28,594 bases of DNA, from assembly GCF_047638075.1 (NCBI RefSeq), contig NZ_JBLJBV010000051.1, positions 1 to 28,594 of the forward strand, in the 5' to 3' direction. Source of the stretch: UBA6197 sp047638075. Lineage in GTDB: Bacteria > Pseudomonadota > Alphaproteobacteria > Rhodobacterales > Rhodobacteraceae. Under the pieces are notes generated by a model that did no database searches, had not been told where the DNA came from, and was given only the letters and a program-made list of their open reading frames with translations. The translations under genes and the position numbers were made by a program. Positions 7,830 to 15,756 of the stretch are shown piece by piece. The stretch's first letter is position 1, and each line of letters begins with the position of its first letter.

Positions 7830-8720
7830 ATGCCAGAGGATTTTACCGACCGCAAGACCCGCGCAAGCGCATGGTTCAATACGTTGCGCGACCAGATCGT
7901 GGCGCGTTTCGAGGCGCTGGAGGATACGCAGCAGACTGGACCTTTTGCCGCGCTTCCGGCGGGGCGGTTCGATGTGACCCCGACGAAGCGCGCCGCCGAA
8001 GATGGCACCGACGCCGGCGGCGGCGTGATGAGCGTGATGCGTGGCGGCCGGGTGTTCGAGAAGGTCGGCGTCAATGTTTCGACCGTGCACGGGGTCTTGG
8101 GCGAGCGCGCGCAACGCACGATGACCGCGCGCGGTGTGCCGGGGATGGCGGCGGACCCACGTTTCTGGGCCTCGGGGATCAGCCTGGTTGCGCATATGCA
8201 AAACCCGCATACCCCCGCAGTGCATATGAACACCCGGATGTTCTGGACCCCCGGCGCCTGGTGGTTCGGGGGCGGGGCCGACCTGAACCCCTGTATCGAA
8301 TACCCCAAGGATACGGCGCATTTTCACGCCCGGATGCAGGCGGCCTGTGATGCCCATGCGCCTGACTACTATCCGCGTTTCAAGGCATGGGCGGACGAAT
8401 ACTTTTTCGTGCCGCACCGGGGCCGGGCGCGTGGTGTCGGTGGCATCTTTTACGATGACCTCAACACCGGTGATTGGGAGGCCGATTTCGCCTTTACCCA
8501 GGATGTCGGCCGCGCCTTCCTTCCCGCCTTCATCCCCCCCACCGAAATCCGGCGGGACACGCCCTGGACCGAGGCGGATAAGGACGCCCAACTGGTGCAC
8601 CGTGGGCTTTACGCTGAATATAACCTTGTCTACGACCGGGGTACCAAATTCGGACTTGAAACAGGGCATGATGCCAACGCCGTCCTGATGAGCCTGCCGC
8701 CCGTGGTGAAATGGGTCTGA
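7830..8720 (+). CDS. hemF: Oxygen-dependent coproporphyrinogen III oxidase HemF
   Basis: This cytosolic enzyme decarboxylates coproporphyrinogen III to protoporphyrinogen IX using O2, a late step of haem (and bacteriochlorophyll) synthesis. I start it at the ATG at 7830, with AAAGAGGG about 6 nt upstream; ten codons of open frame precede it but lack a site. The family signature is clear: GGGVMSVMRGGRVFEKVGVN near the N-terminus, NPHTPAVHMNTRMF, the Trp/Gly-rich WWFGGGADLNP and RGRARGVGGIFYDDL. The protein is 296 residues and stops just after MSLPPVVKWV, whereas E. coli HemF, as I recall, continues past the matching LPP..W. The hemE and hemC genes lie about 2.4 kb downstream. Confidence 0.96.
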   Translation: MPEDFTDRKTRASAWFNTLRDQIVARFEALEDTQQTGPFAALPAGRFDVTPTKRAAEDGTDAGGGVMSVMRGGRVFEKVGVNVSTVHGVLGERAQRTMTARGVPGMAADPRFWASGISLVAHMQNPHTPAVHMNTRMFWTPGAWWFGGGADLNPCIEYPKDTAHFHARMQAACDAHAPDYYPRFKAWADEYFFVPHRGRARGVGGIFYDDLNTGDWEADFAFTQDVGRAFLPAFIPPTEIRRDTPWTEADKDAQLVHRGLYAEYNLVYDRGTKFGLETGHDANAVLMSLPPVVKWV

Positions 8721-8741
8721 TGCTTTGTTGATCCCCCCTCT

Positions 8742-8765
8742 GGCTTTTTTTTGGCAAAAATACTC
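8742..8765 (+). repeat. Gene-3'-end element, copy 3 (degenerate, after hemF)
   Basis: GGC-T8-GGC-AAAAATACTC begins 21 nt after the hemF stop. It keeps the T-rich/A-rich half and the TACTC of the other copies, but the CCCGCCGGAGGC half is absent (ATTCACC follows). The T8 run makes it a possible hemF terminator. Confidence 0.6.
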
Positions 8766-8929
8766 ATTCACCGCTGCAGCGCGAAAACGATACTGGGTTT
8801 GTCGCGCCCCGGCCGGTGGCCAAGGCCCGCATTCCCTAAACTGGCGCTTTACGCTATACAGGACCCGCGTTTCCGGTTAAGGGGCGCGGTTCCCGCCCGT
8901 GCCCGGGCCTTGCCGAAGAAAGACCTCTG

Positions 8930-11065
8930 ATGACCCAGTTTGACGGCGTGCATGACGCCATGGCCCAAGCGCTGACGGCGAAGGGCTATGAAAGCCTCAC
9001 CCCGGTGCAGGCGGCGGTACTTGACCCGGCGCTGGCCGCAGCCGACCTGCTGGTATCGGCGCAGACCGGGTCGGGCAAGACGGTGGCCTTCGGGTTGGCG
9101 ATGGCGGCGGGGCTGTTGGGTGATCAGCGTCGCTTTGGCCCGGCCGATAGCCCGCGCGCCATCATCATTGCGCCCACGCGCGAATTGGCGATGCAGGTCA
9201 AACGCGAGTTGGAGTGGCTTTACGCCCCCACCGGCGCGGTGATTGCTGCCTGTGTCGGCGGTATGGATGCGCGCGCTGAACGCCGGGCTTTGGAACGGGG
9301 CGCCCATATCGTCGTGGGTACGCCTGGGCGGATCTGCGACCATATGCGCCGCCACGCGCTGGACCTTTCGGCGCTGAATGTCGCGGTGCTGGACGAGGCC
9401 GATGAAATGCTTGATCTGGGGTTCCGCGAGGATCTGGAATTTATCCTGTCCGGCGCGCCCAAAGATCGCCGCACGTTGATGTTCTCGGCCACGGTTTCCA
9501 AGGAAATTGCGCGACTGGCAGGCACATTTCAGCGCGATGCGCAGCGTATTTCCACCATCGCCGCGCGCGAACAGCATTCTGACATCGAATATCGCGCGCT
9601 TTTGGTTGAAAACTCTGATCGTGAAAATGCGATCGTCAATGTCTTGCGGTATTATGAGGCCAAGACGGCGTTGGTGTTTTGCTCAACCCGGGCGATGGTC
9701 ACACATTTGACGACGCGGTTTTTGAACCGTGGCTTTCAGGTGGTGGCGCTGTCGGGCGAGTTGTCGCAGGCAGAACGCTCGCACGCGCTGCAAGCGATGC
9801 GCGATGGCCGGGCGCGGGTTTGTATTGCGACCGACGTGGCCGCGCGCGGGATCGACCTGCCGGGGCTGGAATTGGTGGTTCACGCAGATTTGCCGGTAAA
9901 CCGCGAGGCGCTGTTGCACCGTTCGGGCCGGACCGGGCGGGCAGGGGCCAAGGGTGTTTCAGCGCTGATCGTGCCTTTTAACGCCCGCAAAAAGGCCGAA
10001 CGCCTGTTGGCCCTGGCGCAGATCAACGCGAATTGGGTCAGCGCGCCCTCGGCGGATGAGGTGTCGGCGCGCGATGTGGAACGGCTTTTGGCCGATCCGG
10101 TGTTGACCAATCCGGTCAGCGGTGACGAATCCGCGCTGGTTGCGCGGCTGATGGACACCTATGACGCCGAGGCGCTGGCGGTGGCGGTGGTGCGTCAGTA
10201 TATGGCGCAACGCTCGGCCCCCGAAGATCTGTCGGTGGTGGGTGTCGACGGCCCAAAGCCGCGCGAACGGGCCGAGTTTGGCGAAAGCCTTTGGGTCACG
10301 CTTTCGATCGGGCAAGAGGGGCGTGCCGATCCACGTTGGCTGCTGCCGATGCTGTGCCGCGCGGGCGATCTGTCGCGCCGCGATATCGGCGCGATCCGGG
10401 TTCAGGAAGAACGCACCCTCGTGCAGATCCATGCTGATGCCGGCACCCGCTTTCTGGCGGCAATCGGCCCCAAGCGCGAACTGGAGGACGGCATCGCGGT
10501 AAGCGTGATGGACAAGGCCCCCGTCGGCACCGAGGCCCATAGCGCCCCACGCCCGATGCAGGGCCGCAAACCTGCCCCCAAACGCGCGTATGATGATAAG
10601 CCTGCCTACGCTGAGAAAAGACCCTACGGCGAGAAACCCGCCTACGGTGAAAAGAAGGCATATGGCGAGAAACCCGCCTACGGTGAAAAGAAGGCATATG
10701 GCGAGAAACCCGCCTACGGTGAAAAGAAGGCGTATGGCGAGAAATCCGCCTACGCTGAAAAAAAGCCATACGCCCCTAGCGCGCCTGAGGCCGCTGACGG
10801 CAAGAAACCGCACCGCAAGGGCAGCAATTTTGACCCGCTGAGTGCGCCGGAACGCAGCCCCCGCACGCCGCGGGATGCGGCCTATTCCGAAGCCCCTACC
10901 AAACCGGGTGCCAAGCCCTGGGCTAAACCGGCGGGCAAGCCTGCGGGCAAATTCGGCAAGCCCGGCGCAAAACCCGCCGCCAAGTTCGGGGCGAAGCCAG
11001 CGGCCAAGTTTGCCAAACCGGCCAGCAAACCCGCAGGCAAGCCCAAGGGAAAACCGAAAGCCTGA
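8930..11065 (+). CDS. deaD: DEAD-box RNA helicase with DbpA-type RNA-binding domain and long basic repeat tail
   Basis: This is an ATP-dependent RNA helicase, probably for ribosome assembly or mRNA turnover in the cold. RecA-like domain 1 has the Q-motif (LTPVQ, 23-27), AQTGSGKT (44-51), PTREL (82-86), DEAD (155-158) and SAT (186-188). Domain 2 has the conserved HRSGRTGR (330-337). Residues of about 447-518 (ESLWVTLSIGQEGRADPRWLLPMLCRA...) match the RRM-like DbpA/CsdA C-terminal domain. From about 520 to 711 the protein is disordered and Lys/Pro/Ala-rich, with five 12-residue repeats at 555-614 (consensus GEKPAYGEKKAY) and then AKPAGKPAGKFGKPG-type repeats, probably binding RNA. The upstream gap of 209 bp contains element copy 3. 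DeaD/CsdA is the best name; DbpA is the alternative. Confidence 0.92.
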   Translation: MTQFDGVHDAMAQALTAKGYESLTPVQAAVLDPALAAADLLVSAQTGSGKTVAFGLAMAAGLLGDQRRFGPADSPRAIIIAPTRELAMQVKRELEWLYAPTGAVIAACVGGMDARAERRALERGAHIVVGTPGRICDHMRRHALDLSALNVAVLDEADEMLDLGFREDLEFILSGAPKDRRTLMFSATVSKEIARLAGTFQRDAQRISTIAAREQHSDIEYRALLVENSDRENAIVNVLRYYEAKTALVFCSTRAMVTHLTTRFLNRGFQVVALSGELSQAERSHALQAMRDGRARVCIATDVAARGIDLPGLELVVHADLPVNREALLHRSGRTGRAGAKGVSALIVPFNARKKAERLLALAQINANWVSAPSADEVSARDVERLLADPVLTNPVSGDESALVARLMDTYDAEALAVAVVRQYMAQRSAPEDLSVVGVDGPKPRERAEFGESLWVTLSIGQEGRADPRWLLPMLCRAGDLSRRDIGAIRVQEERTLVQIHADAGTRFLAAIGPKRELEDGIAVSVMDKAPVGTEAHSAPRPMQGRKPAPKRAYDDKPAYAEKRPYGEKPAYGEKKAYGEKPAYGEKKAYGEKPAYGEKKAYGEKSAYAEKKPYAPSAPEAADGKKPHRKGSNFDPLSAPERSPRTPRDAAYSEAPTKPGAKPWAKPAGKPAGKFGKPGAKPAAKFGAKPAAKFAKPASKPAGKPKGKPKA
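10592..10771 (+). repeat. Five in-frame 36-bp tandem repeats in the helicase gene
   Basis: Units lie at 10592, 10628, 10664, 10700 and 10736, each 36 bp. Units 2 and 3 are identical, unit 4 differs at one base (CGTAT for CATAT), and the outer two are diverged. Each encodes 12 residues close to GEKPAYGEKKAY. Near-identity at third positions points to recent slippage or recombination, so copy number may vary between strains. Confidence 0.95.
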
Positions 11066-11078
11066 CCCGCGGCGTGAA

Positions 11079-11104
11079 AAAAGGTGGGCCAAGGCCCACC
11101 TTTT
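11079..11104. terminator. Strong bidirectional intrinsic terminator between the helicase gene and hemE
   Basis: AAAAGGTGGGCC (11079-11090) and GGCCCACCTTTT (11093-11104) are perfect inverted repeats, giving an 11-bp usable stem with a CAAG loop. The stem has T-runs on both strands. It lies 13 nt after the helicase stop and 24 nt after the hemE stop, so it can serve both converging genes. Confidence 0.9.
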
Positions 11105-11128
11105 ACGGCTGGGATCTGCGCCCCAGCT

Positions 11129-12169
11129 CTAGCCGTTGCGGATCGTTTCAATCATCAGCGCCACGTTGTCGGGGTTGGCGTCGGGTGTGATCCCGTGACC
11201 AAGGTTGAAGATATGCGGCCCTTTCGAGAAGGCTTTGACGACGTGGCGCGTCTCGTCGATCAGGGCTTGCCCGCCGGTCACCATATGCCCCGGCGCAAGG
11301 TTGCCTTGCACGCAGCCATCAACCTGGACATGCTGGGCCGCCCATTCCGGTGCGACTGAATTGTCGATCGCCACGCAATCGGCGCCGGTTGCCTTGGCAA
11401 AGCCGATATAGCCGTCGCCCGCCTCGCGCGGGAAGGCGATGATCGGCAGGCCGGGGTGGCGGCGCTTTAGCTCGGAAATGATTCTTGCGGTCGGCTTTAG
11501 GGCAAAATCGGTAAAGTCCTGCCCCTTGAGGCTGCCCGCCCATGAATCGAACAGCTTGATCACCTCGGCCCCGGCTTTGACCTGCTCGGACAGGTATTCG
11601 ATGGTGGCCTCGGTCAAAAGATCAATCAGTGCGGTAAATGTCGCCCGGTCTGCCGCCTTCAGCGCATGCGCCGGCCCCTGATCCTTTGTGCCGCGCCCGG
11701 CTATCATATAGGTGGCCACGGTCCAGGGCGCCCCGGCAAAACCGATCAACGCGGTTTCCCGCGGCAATTCACGCGTCAAAATTCGCACCGTTTCATAGAT
11801 GGGCGCCAGATGGGCGTGGATGTCATCCTTGCCCTTCAGCGCGCGCAGGCCCTCGGGGTCGGTGATGGTCGAAAGCCGCGGCCCTTCACCGGTTTCAAAC
11901 CACAGATCCGCGCCAAGCGCTTGCGGCAACAACAAAATATCCGCAAACAGGATCGAGGCGTCAAACCCGAACCGGCGGATCGGCTGCAACGTCACCTCGG
12001 CGGCCAGCTCAGAGTTGTAGCACAGCGACAGAAAATCCCCTGCCTTTGCGCGGGTCGCACGATACTCGGGCAGGTAACGGCCCGCCTGCCGCATCATCCA
12101 CACTGGAGGCGTGGGCAGGGTCTCGCCGCGCAGGGCGCGCAGGATGGTCTTTTCGGTCGCTACACTCAT
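11129..12169 (-). CDS. hemE: Uroporphyrinogen decarboxylase HemE
   Basis: This cytosolic enzyme removes four acetate carboxyls from uroporphyrinogen III to give coproporphyrinogen III, the substrate of HemF. The start is the ATG at 12169, with AAGGAG 6 nt upstream; the frame stays open for another 124 codons, but these cross the hemC start and are not coding. It has 346 residues. The substrate-cleft signature PVWMMRQAGRYLPEYR (22-37, with Arg27 and Arg31) and FDASILFADILLLP (69-82, with the catalytic Asp77) are intact, as are GFAGAPWTVATYM and the C-terminal FNLGHGI. It is divergent from hemC across 97 bp, an arrangement that would allow joint control of the tetrapyrrole trunk. Confidence 0.97.
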   Translation of the reverse strand: MSVATEKTILRALRGETLPTPPVWMMRQAGRYLPEYRATRAKAGDFLSLCYNSELAAEVTLQPIRRFGFDASILFADILLLPQALGADLWFETGEGPRLSTITDPEGLRALKGKDDIHAHLAPIYETVRILTRELPRETALIGFAGAPWTVATYMIAGRGTKDQGPAHALKAADRATFTALIDLLTEATIEYLSEQVKAGAEVIKLFDSWAGSLKGQDFTDFALKPTARIISELKRRHPGLPIIAFPREAGDGYIGFAKATGADCVAIDNSVAPEWAAQHVQVDGCVQGNLAPGHMVTGGQALIDETRHVVKAFSKGPHIFNLGHGITPDANPDNVALMIETIRNG

Positions 12170-12266
12170 GGCTATCTCCTTGACTTGCCCCTTCATCGCG
12201 GCCTGCGGCGTGATGTCAAGCGTTGTGCGGCTTGCGCGGGCCATTTGACGCGGGTATTCGGGGGGC

Positions 12267-13208
12267 ATGAAACATATGCCCTCCCCCCGCGACACCCTCA
12301 AGATTGGCACCCGTGGCAGCCCGTTGGCGCTGGCCCAGGCGTTTGAGACCCGTACCCGCCTGATGGACGCGCATGGCCTGCCGGAGGATGCGTTTGAAAT
12401 CGTGGTGATCAAGACCACCGGCGACAGGGTTCTGGATCGGCCGCTAAAGGAAATCGGCGGCAAGGGCCTGTTCACCAAGGAAATCGAAGAGGCAATGCTG
12501 ACAGGCGAGATCGACATTGCCGTGCACTCGATGAAAGACATGCCAACCGTGCAACCGGTGGGCCTGCTTCTGGATTGCTATCTGCCGCGCGAAGATGTGC
12601 GCGATGCCTTCGTGTCGCCCGGCGTGGCACAACTGGCCGATCTGCCGCAGGGCGCGGTGGTGGGGTCGTCCAGCCTGCGGCGGCGCGCGCAACTGGCCAA
12701 CCGCCGCCCCGACCTGAAACTGGTCGAGTTTCGCGGCAACGTGCAGACCCGGCTAAAGAAACTGGACGACGGGGTGGCCGTCGCTACCTTTCTGGCCATG
12801 GCCGGGCTGAACCGTCTGGGCATGGCCCATGTTGCACGCTCTGCGATCGAGGTGACCGAAATGTTGCCCGCCGTCGCCCAAGGTTGCATCGGGATCGAGC
12901 GGCGCGAAGGCGATCCCCGCGCCCAATCCCTTCTGGCGGCCATTCACCATGGCCCCACCGGTCACCGCCTTGCCGCCGAACGCGCCTTCCTGACCGAGCT
13001 TGACGGATCGTGCGAAACCCCGATCGCCGGGCTTGCGGTGCTGGAGGGTGACACCGTCTGGCTGCGCGGCGAGATATTGCGCCCTGACGGCTCTGAATCG
13101 CTTACCGCCGAAGGGCGCGCCAGCGTGCATGATGCCGCAAACATGGGCCAGGAACTGGCGCGCGAACTTCTTTCCCGGGCGCCTGCCGGCTTTTTCGACT
13201 GGCGCTGA
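12267..13208 (+). CDS. hemC: Hydroxymethylbilane synthase (porphobilinogen deaminase) HemC
   Basis: This enzyme polymerises four porphobilinogen units into hydroxymethylbilane, two steps before HemE. It has 313 residues from the ATG at 12267; the ATG at 12276 (MPSPRD) is equally possible, since GGGGGG lies 2 nt before the first and 11 nt before the second. Conserved features are IGTRGSPLALAQ (13-24), HSMKDMPT (87-94, with the catalytic Asp91), SSLRRRAQL (135-143), and Cys249 in ELDGSCETPIA, to which the dipyrromethane cofactor attaches. It stands divergent from hemE. The downstream 216 bp before the cytochrome b gene contain element copy 4 and nothing else convincing. Confidence 0.96.
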   Translation: MKHMPSPRDTLKIGTRGSPLALAQAFETRTRLMDAHGLPEDAFEIVVIKTTGDRVLDRPLKEIGGKGLFTKEIEEAMLTGEIDIAVHSMKDMPTVQPVGLLLDCYLPREDVRDAFVSPGVAQLADLPQGAVVGSSSLRRRAQLANRRPDLKLVEFRGNVQTRLKKLDDGVAVATFLAMAGLNRLGMAHVARSAIEVTEMLPAVAQGCIGIERREGDPRAQSLLAAIHHGPTGHRLAAERAFLTELDGSCETPIAGLAVLEGDTVWLRGEILRPDGSESLTAEGRASVHDAANMGQELARELLSRAPAGFFDWR

Positions 13209-13212
13209 CCGC

Positions 13213-13246
13213 GGCTTTTCTTTGGGCAAATACTCCCGCCGGAGGC
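13213..13246 (+). repeat. Gene-3'-end element, copy 4 (after hemC)
   Basis: GGCTTTTCTTTGGGCAAA, then TACTCCCGCCGGAGGC, starts 4 nt after the hemC stop. The core 13228-13246 is the exact reverse complement of the plus-strand core of copies 1 and 2. TTTG-GG-CAAA and CTCC-CGCC-GGAG are the inverted repeats. Confidence 0.8.
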
Positions 13247-13328
13247 ATCCGCATGCGCCGCATGTGCACCGTTCAGGGCTTTGCTTGTCGGCCATTTTCC
13301 TGATCGCAACGTACGCAGCCCTGATCGT

Positions 13329-13357
13329 CAAGCCGTAGAGGCCAAAGTGCCGGCTTG
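13329..13357. other. Inverted repeat in the hemC-cytochrome b convergent gap
   Basis: CAAGCCG (13329-13335) and CGGCTTG (13351-13357) are 7-bp arms separated by 15 nt. No T-run follows on either strand, so a terminator role is doubtful. The rest of this gap (13247-13424) shows no gene. Confidence 0.3.
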
Positions 13358-13424
13358 GTAGGCCTGCGAATTGGCGGCTCTTTTAGGATAGTGGCGATCA
13401 GTTCGTGAAACCGTCGCCCCGTTG

Positions 13425-14081
13425 TCATCCTTTCAGGCGTTCGGGTTTTTCCGCCTCGAAATAGGCCTCGGCTTCGGGCGAGACTTCAACTTTTTCAAAG
13501 CCCGTAATCATCGGGCGGACGTTTTCGCGAAAACCATGCCCGATGGTTAGCAGATAGACGTGGATCACAACAAAACTGGCAATGGCAAAGGCGGCCAGGG
13601 TGTGCAGATTGGCGATACCTGTCAACCAAACAGCGCCGGTATCGGATTTGCCCCAAAATCCGTATGTCAGATAGGCAAGGCCCGTCATCCATATGGCGGG
13701 AAAAAGAACCAGTTTAAGCGCCAGATAAGACAATAACTGTAGGGGGTTATGGCGTCGTTGATACTGTTTGTGATAGGGATGCGCCTCGCCGCGAAATATC
13801 CCCCAGGCATAGTAACGCAGCACTTGGCGCAGGCCGTTTCTGGTGGGGATGAACTGCTTCCACGCCTCGGTGGTGAATAGCCAGAACGTGGCAAACGCCC
13901 ATAGCAGCAATAGCGCCAGCGCGACCAGCGTGTGTACCGTGACCGATAGCCCGAATGGCCCGATCTGATGCAGCCCCATCATCCGCGCGCCCGTAAACAG
14001 CAGCAGGAAAATTGACGCTACCTGCGACCAGTGCCAGATCCGGTTGAACCGCGTGTAAACCTTGACGAAACGCTCAGCCAT
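13425..14081 (-). CDS. Di-heme cytochrome b561-like membrane protein, probable partner of the octaheme cytochrome
   Basis: This integral membrane cytochrome b should pass electrons between the quinone pool and the periplasmic octaheme protein encoded upstream. The start is the ATG at 14081, with GGAGGGG upstream. It has 218 residues and four hydrophobic helices at about 15-32, 48-70, 116-140 and 157-182. His17 (in RIWHWSQ), His50, His160 and His174 lie within or at the ends of these helices and are good ligands for two b-haems, as in FdnI/PhsC/b561-type subunits. HGFRENVRPMITG closes the membrane part, and the tail is acidic. Its first 8 nt overlap the octaheme gene end (ATGGCTGA), so translation is probably coupled. 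Confidence 0.87.
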   Translation of the reverse strand: MAERFVKVYTRFNRIWHWSQVASIFLLLFTGARMMGLHQIGPFGLSVTVHTLVALALLLLWAFATFWLFTTEAWKQFIPTRNGLRQVLRYYAWGIFRGEAHPYHKQYQRRHNPLQLLSYLALKLVLFPAIWMTGLAYLTYGFWGKSDTGAVWLTGIANLHTLAAFAIASFVVIHVYLLTIGHGFRENVRPMITGFEKVEVSPEAEAYFEAEKPERLKG

Positions 14082-15756
14082 GATCTGCCCCTCCGTTTTT
14101 GCGCACCCGCAAGAGGCGCAACAGGCCATGCCCGCCAGCACCCAGAACCGCCATCAAAAACACCATCAGACCCAGCTTGCCGCCCATGCCCAGACCTGCG
14201 CCCGGCACATAGATGCCGGCGATGTTGGCCATCCGCCCGTTTTCGGTATGACAGCTACCGCACTTCAGCGCCTCATCAGCGGGGGCAACCATGTGGGTGA
14301 TTGGCCAATACATCTGGGTGTCAACGAAATCAAATTCACCCGAATAGGGCAGGCCCGCGTATTCCATTCCGGCCTGAATCGATTTCGTCCAGTCAAAGTT
14401 GGTCCAAAGTGCCGTGTCCGTCATGGGGCCGTAGACATTGTTGAACACCAGGGTATTCAGCTTTTTGTCATACGCTTGACGCCCTTCCATGCGCTTGAAC
14501 GGGAAGATCCGCGACTTGGGGTCGGCCGCATCGCCTTCAACCTTGTTGATCACGACAATCTGGTTTGGGTTGATTTCCTCGCCTGCCATCACATAGCGAA
14601 CGGTGCCACCAAACCACTCATAGGCGGGGACCACGTTTTCACCCCACTCAAAATCGCCCTTGGTGGACAGATAGGTGTGCAGGATTCTGCCATCAGACTG
14701 GGTAAAATTTTCCTCGCTGTAAGGCTTGCCGTCTTTCAACTGCCCGGCGGTGGACCAGTCCCAGACGGTTTTTGTCGCGACGCCGCCCTTGGCAAAATCG
14801 GGAATGTGGCAGGTTTGGCAGGCAACACGGTCGGTGTGGTCATTCAGCTTTAGCCCTACGACCGATGTTTTCTTGTGCGGCTTTTCAGAATGGCACGCGC
14901 TGCAACTGGCCACATCGCGCGACGCGCCCGGCTTGCGGTCAGCGTGGGGGTCGGTGACGTTGGTTTCAAAGCGTGATCCGGTAAAGATGTGCTTGTCACT
15001 GACGTGGCAAGACGAACAGGTCATGTTGGCGCCGTCTTTTGACATATGCACATCAACATGTGGCGTGGGGCTTACCAGCGCCGACGACAGGTCACCATGT
15101 TTCACATTGTCGCCGCCACCGCCGTAAAAGTGGCACGAGCCGCAGTTTTCGCGCCCCGGCGGCGGCCCGACGGATAGTGCCGCCTTGGCCAGATCCACCG
15201 CCCAGGCATCTGCGCCGGTGATCGTCTTGGCCTTTGCGGCAACCGGTGCAAGTGGCGGGTTGCCGGCAAGGTTGTCTTGTTTGGTGTATTGGCCAGATTT
15301 GTCGTGGCAAACCAGACAATCAACGCGGTCTGGCTGATCGGGCATCGGTTGGCGCACATCGGTCCAGCCGTAACCCGCGTGGCACGACGTGCAGCGCGTC
15401 TCATTGCTGGCGACGTTACCGCAGAAAGAGTTCAGTACCTTGGATTTTCCCAGCACCTGCCCGGTCGTGGGGTTTTCGTATTCCCATTTCCAGTGGATCG
15501 AATGCATCACCTGATTGGAGGCCTCTGTGTGGCACGACAGGCAGGCGGCCGTTACCTCGGGGCCGGATTTGAAATCCTGTTTCAGGATCTCGAATTTGGA
15601 GTGGTCGGCCGTGGCCTTTTTGACCGGGTCTGTGCCATGTGCTGCCTGGGCAAGGCTGGTCGCGGGCGGCTCTTGCGCGGTCTGGGCTGATAATGATCCA
15701 ACCCCCAGAGTGGCCGCGATGACATACGCGGCGATTTTGCGGGCTGGGGTCATCAT
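14074..15756 (-). CDS. Octaheme c-type cytochrome, tetrathionate-reductase (OTR) family, membrane-anchored
   Basis: This is an exported multihaem cytochrome. From the ATG at 15756 (GGAG 5 nt upstream; a GTG two codons earlier is the longest start) there are 560 residues. A signal peptide (to about residue 25, SLSA-Q) precedes exactly eight CxxCH sites, at residues 72, 122, 147, 205, 247, 285, 313 and 499. About 180 residues without haem sites separate the seventh and eighth. A membrane helix at about 525-549 precedes a basic end (RVRKNGG), so the protein should be held on the periplasmic face. Shewanella OTR, the family prototype, reduces tetrathionate, nitrite and hydroxylamine in vitro and is soluble. 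The physiological substrate here is unknown. The gene is coupled to a cytochrome b gene. Confidence 0.9.
   Translation of the reverse strand: MMTPARKIAAYVIAATLGVGSLSAQTAQEPPATSLAQAAHGTDPVKKATADHSKFEILKQDFKSGPEVTAACLSCHTEASNQVMHSIHWKWEYENPTTGQVLGKSKVLNSFCGNVASNETRCTSCHAGYGWTDVRQPMPDQPDRVDCLVCHDKSGQYTKQDNLAGNPPLAPVAAKAKTITGADAWAVDLAKAALSVGPPPGRENCGSCHFYGGGGDNVKHGDLSSALVSPTPHVDVHMSKDGANMTCSSCHVSDKHIFTGSRFETNVTDPHADRKPGASRDVASCSACHSEKPHKKTSVVGLKLNDHTDRVACQTCHIPDFAKGGVATKTVWDWSTAGQLKDGKPYSEENFTQSDGRILHTYLSTKGDFEWGENVVPAYEWFGGTVRYVMAGEEINPNQIVVINKVEGDAADPKSRIFPFKRMEGRQAYDKKLNTLVFNNVYGPMTDTALWTNFDWTKSIQAGMEYAGLPYSGEFDFVDTQMYWPITHMVAPADEALKCGSCHTENGRMANIAGIYVPGAGLGMGGKLGLMVFLMAVLGAGGHGLLRLLRVRKNGGADHG

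Noticed and set aside
10592..10771. The 36-bp repeats as a CRISPR array
   Set aside because: Units are contiguous with no spacers, keep the reading frame and encode a 12-residue protein repeat.
9959..11092. A 377-codon minus-strand frame opposite the helicase gene tail
   Set aside because: It is the antisense shadow of the repeat-rich helicase C-terminus; the repetitive Gly/Phe/Leu composition follows from the KPAYGEK repeats on the other strand.
11129..12541. A 470-codon open frame containing hemE with a 124-residue N-terminal extension
   Set aside because: The extension runs across the divergent hemC start, has no ribosome-binding site and does not resemble HemE; AAGGAG at the ATG at 12169 fixes the true start.
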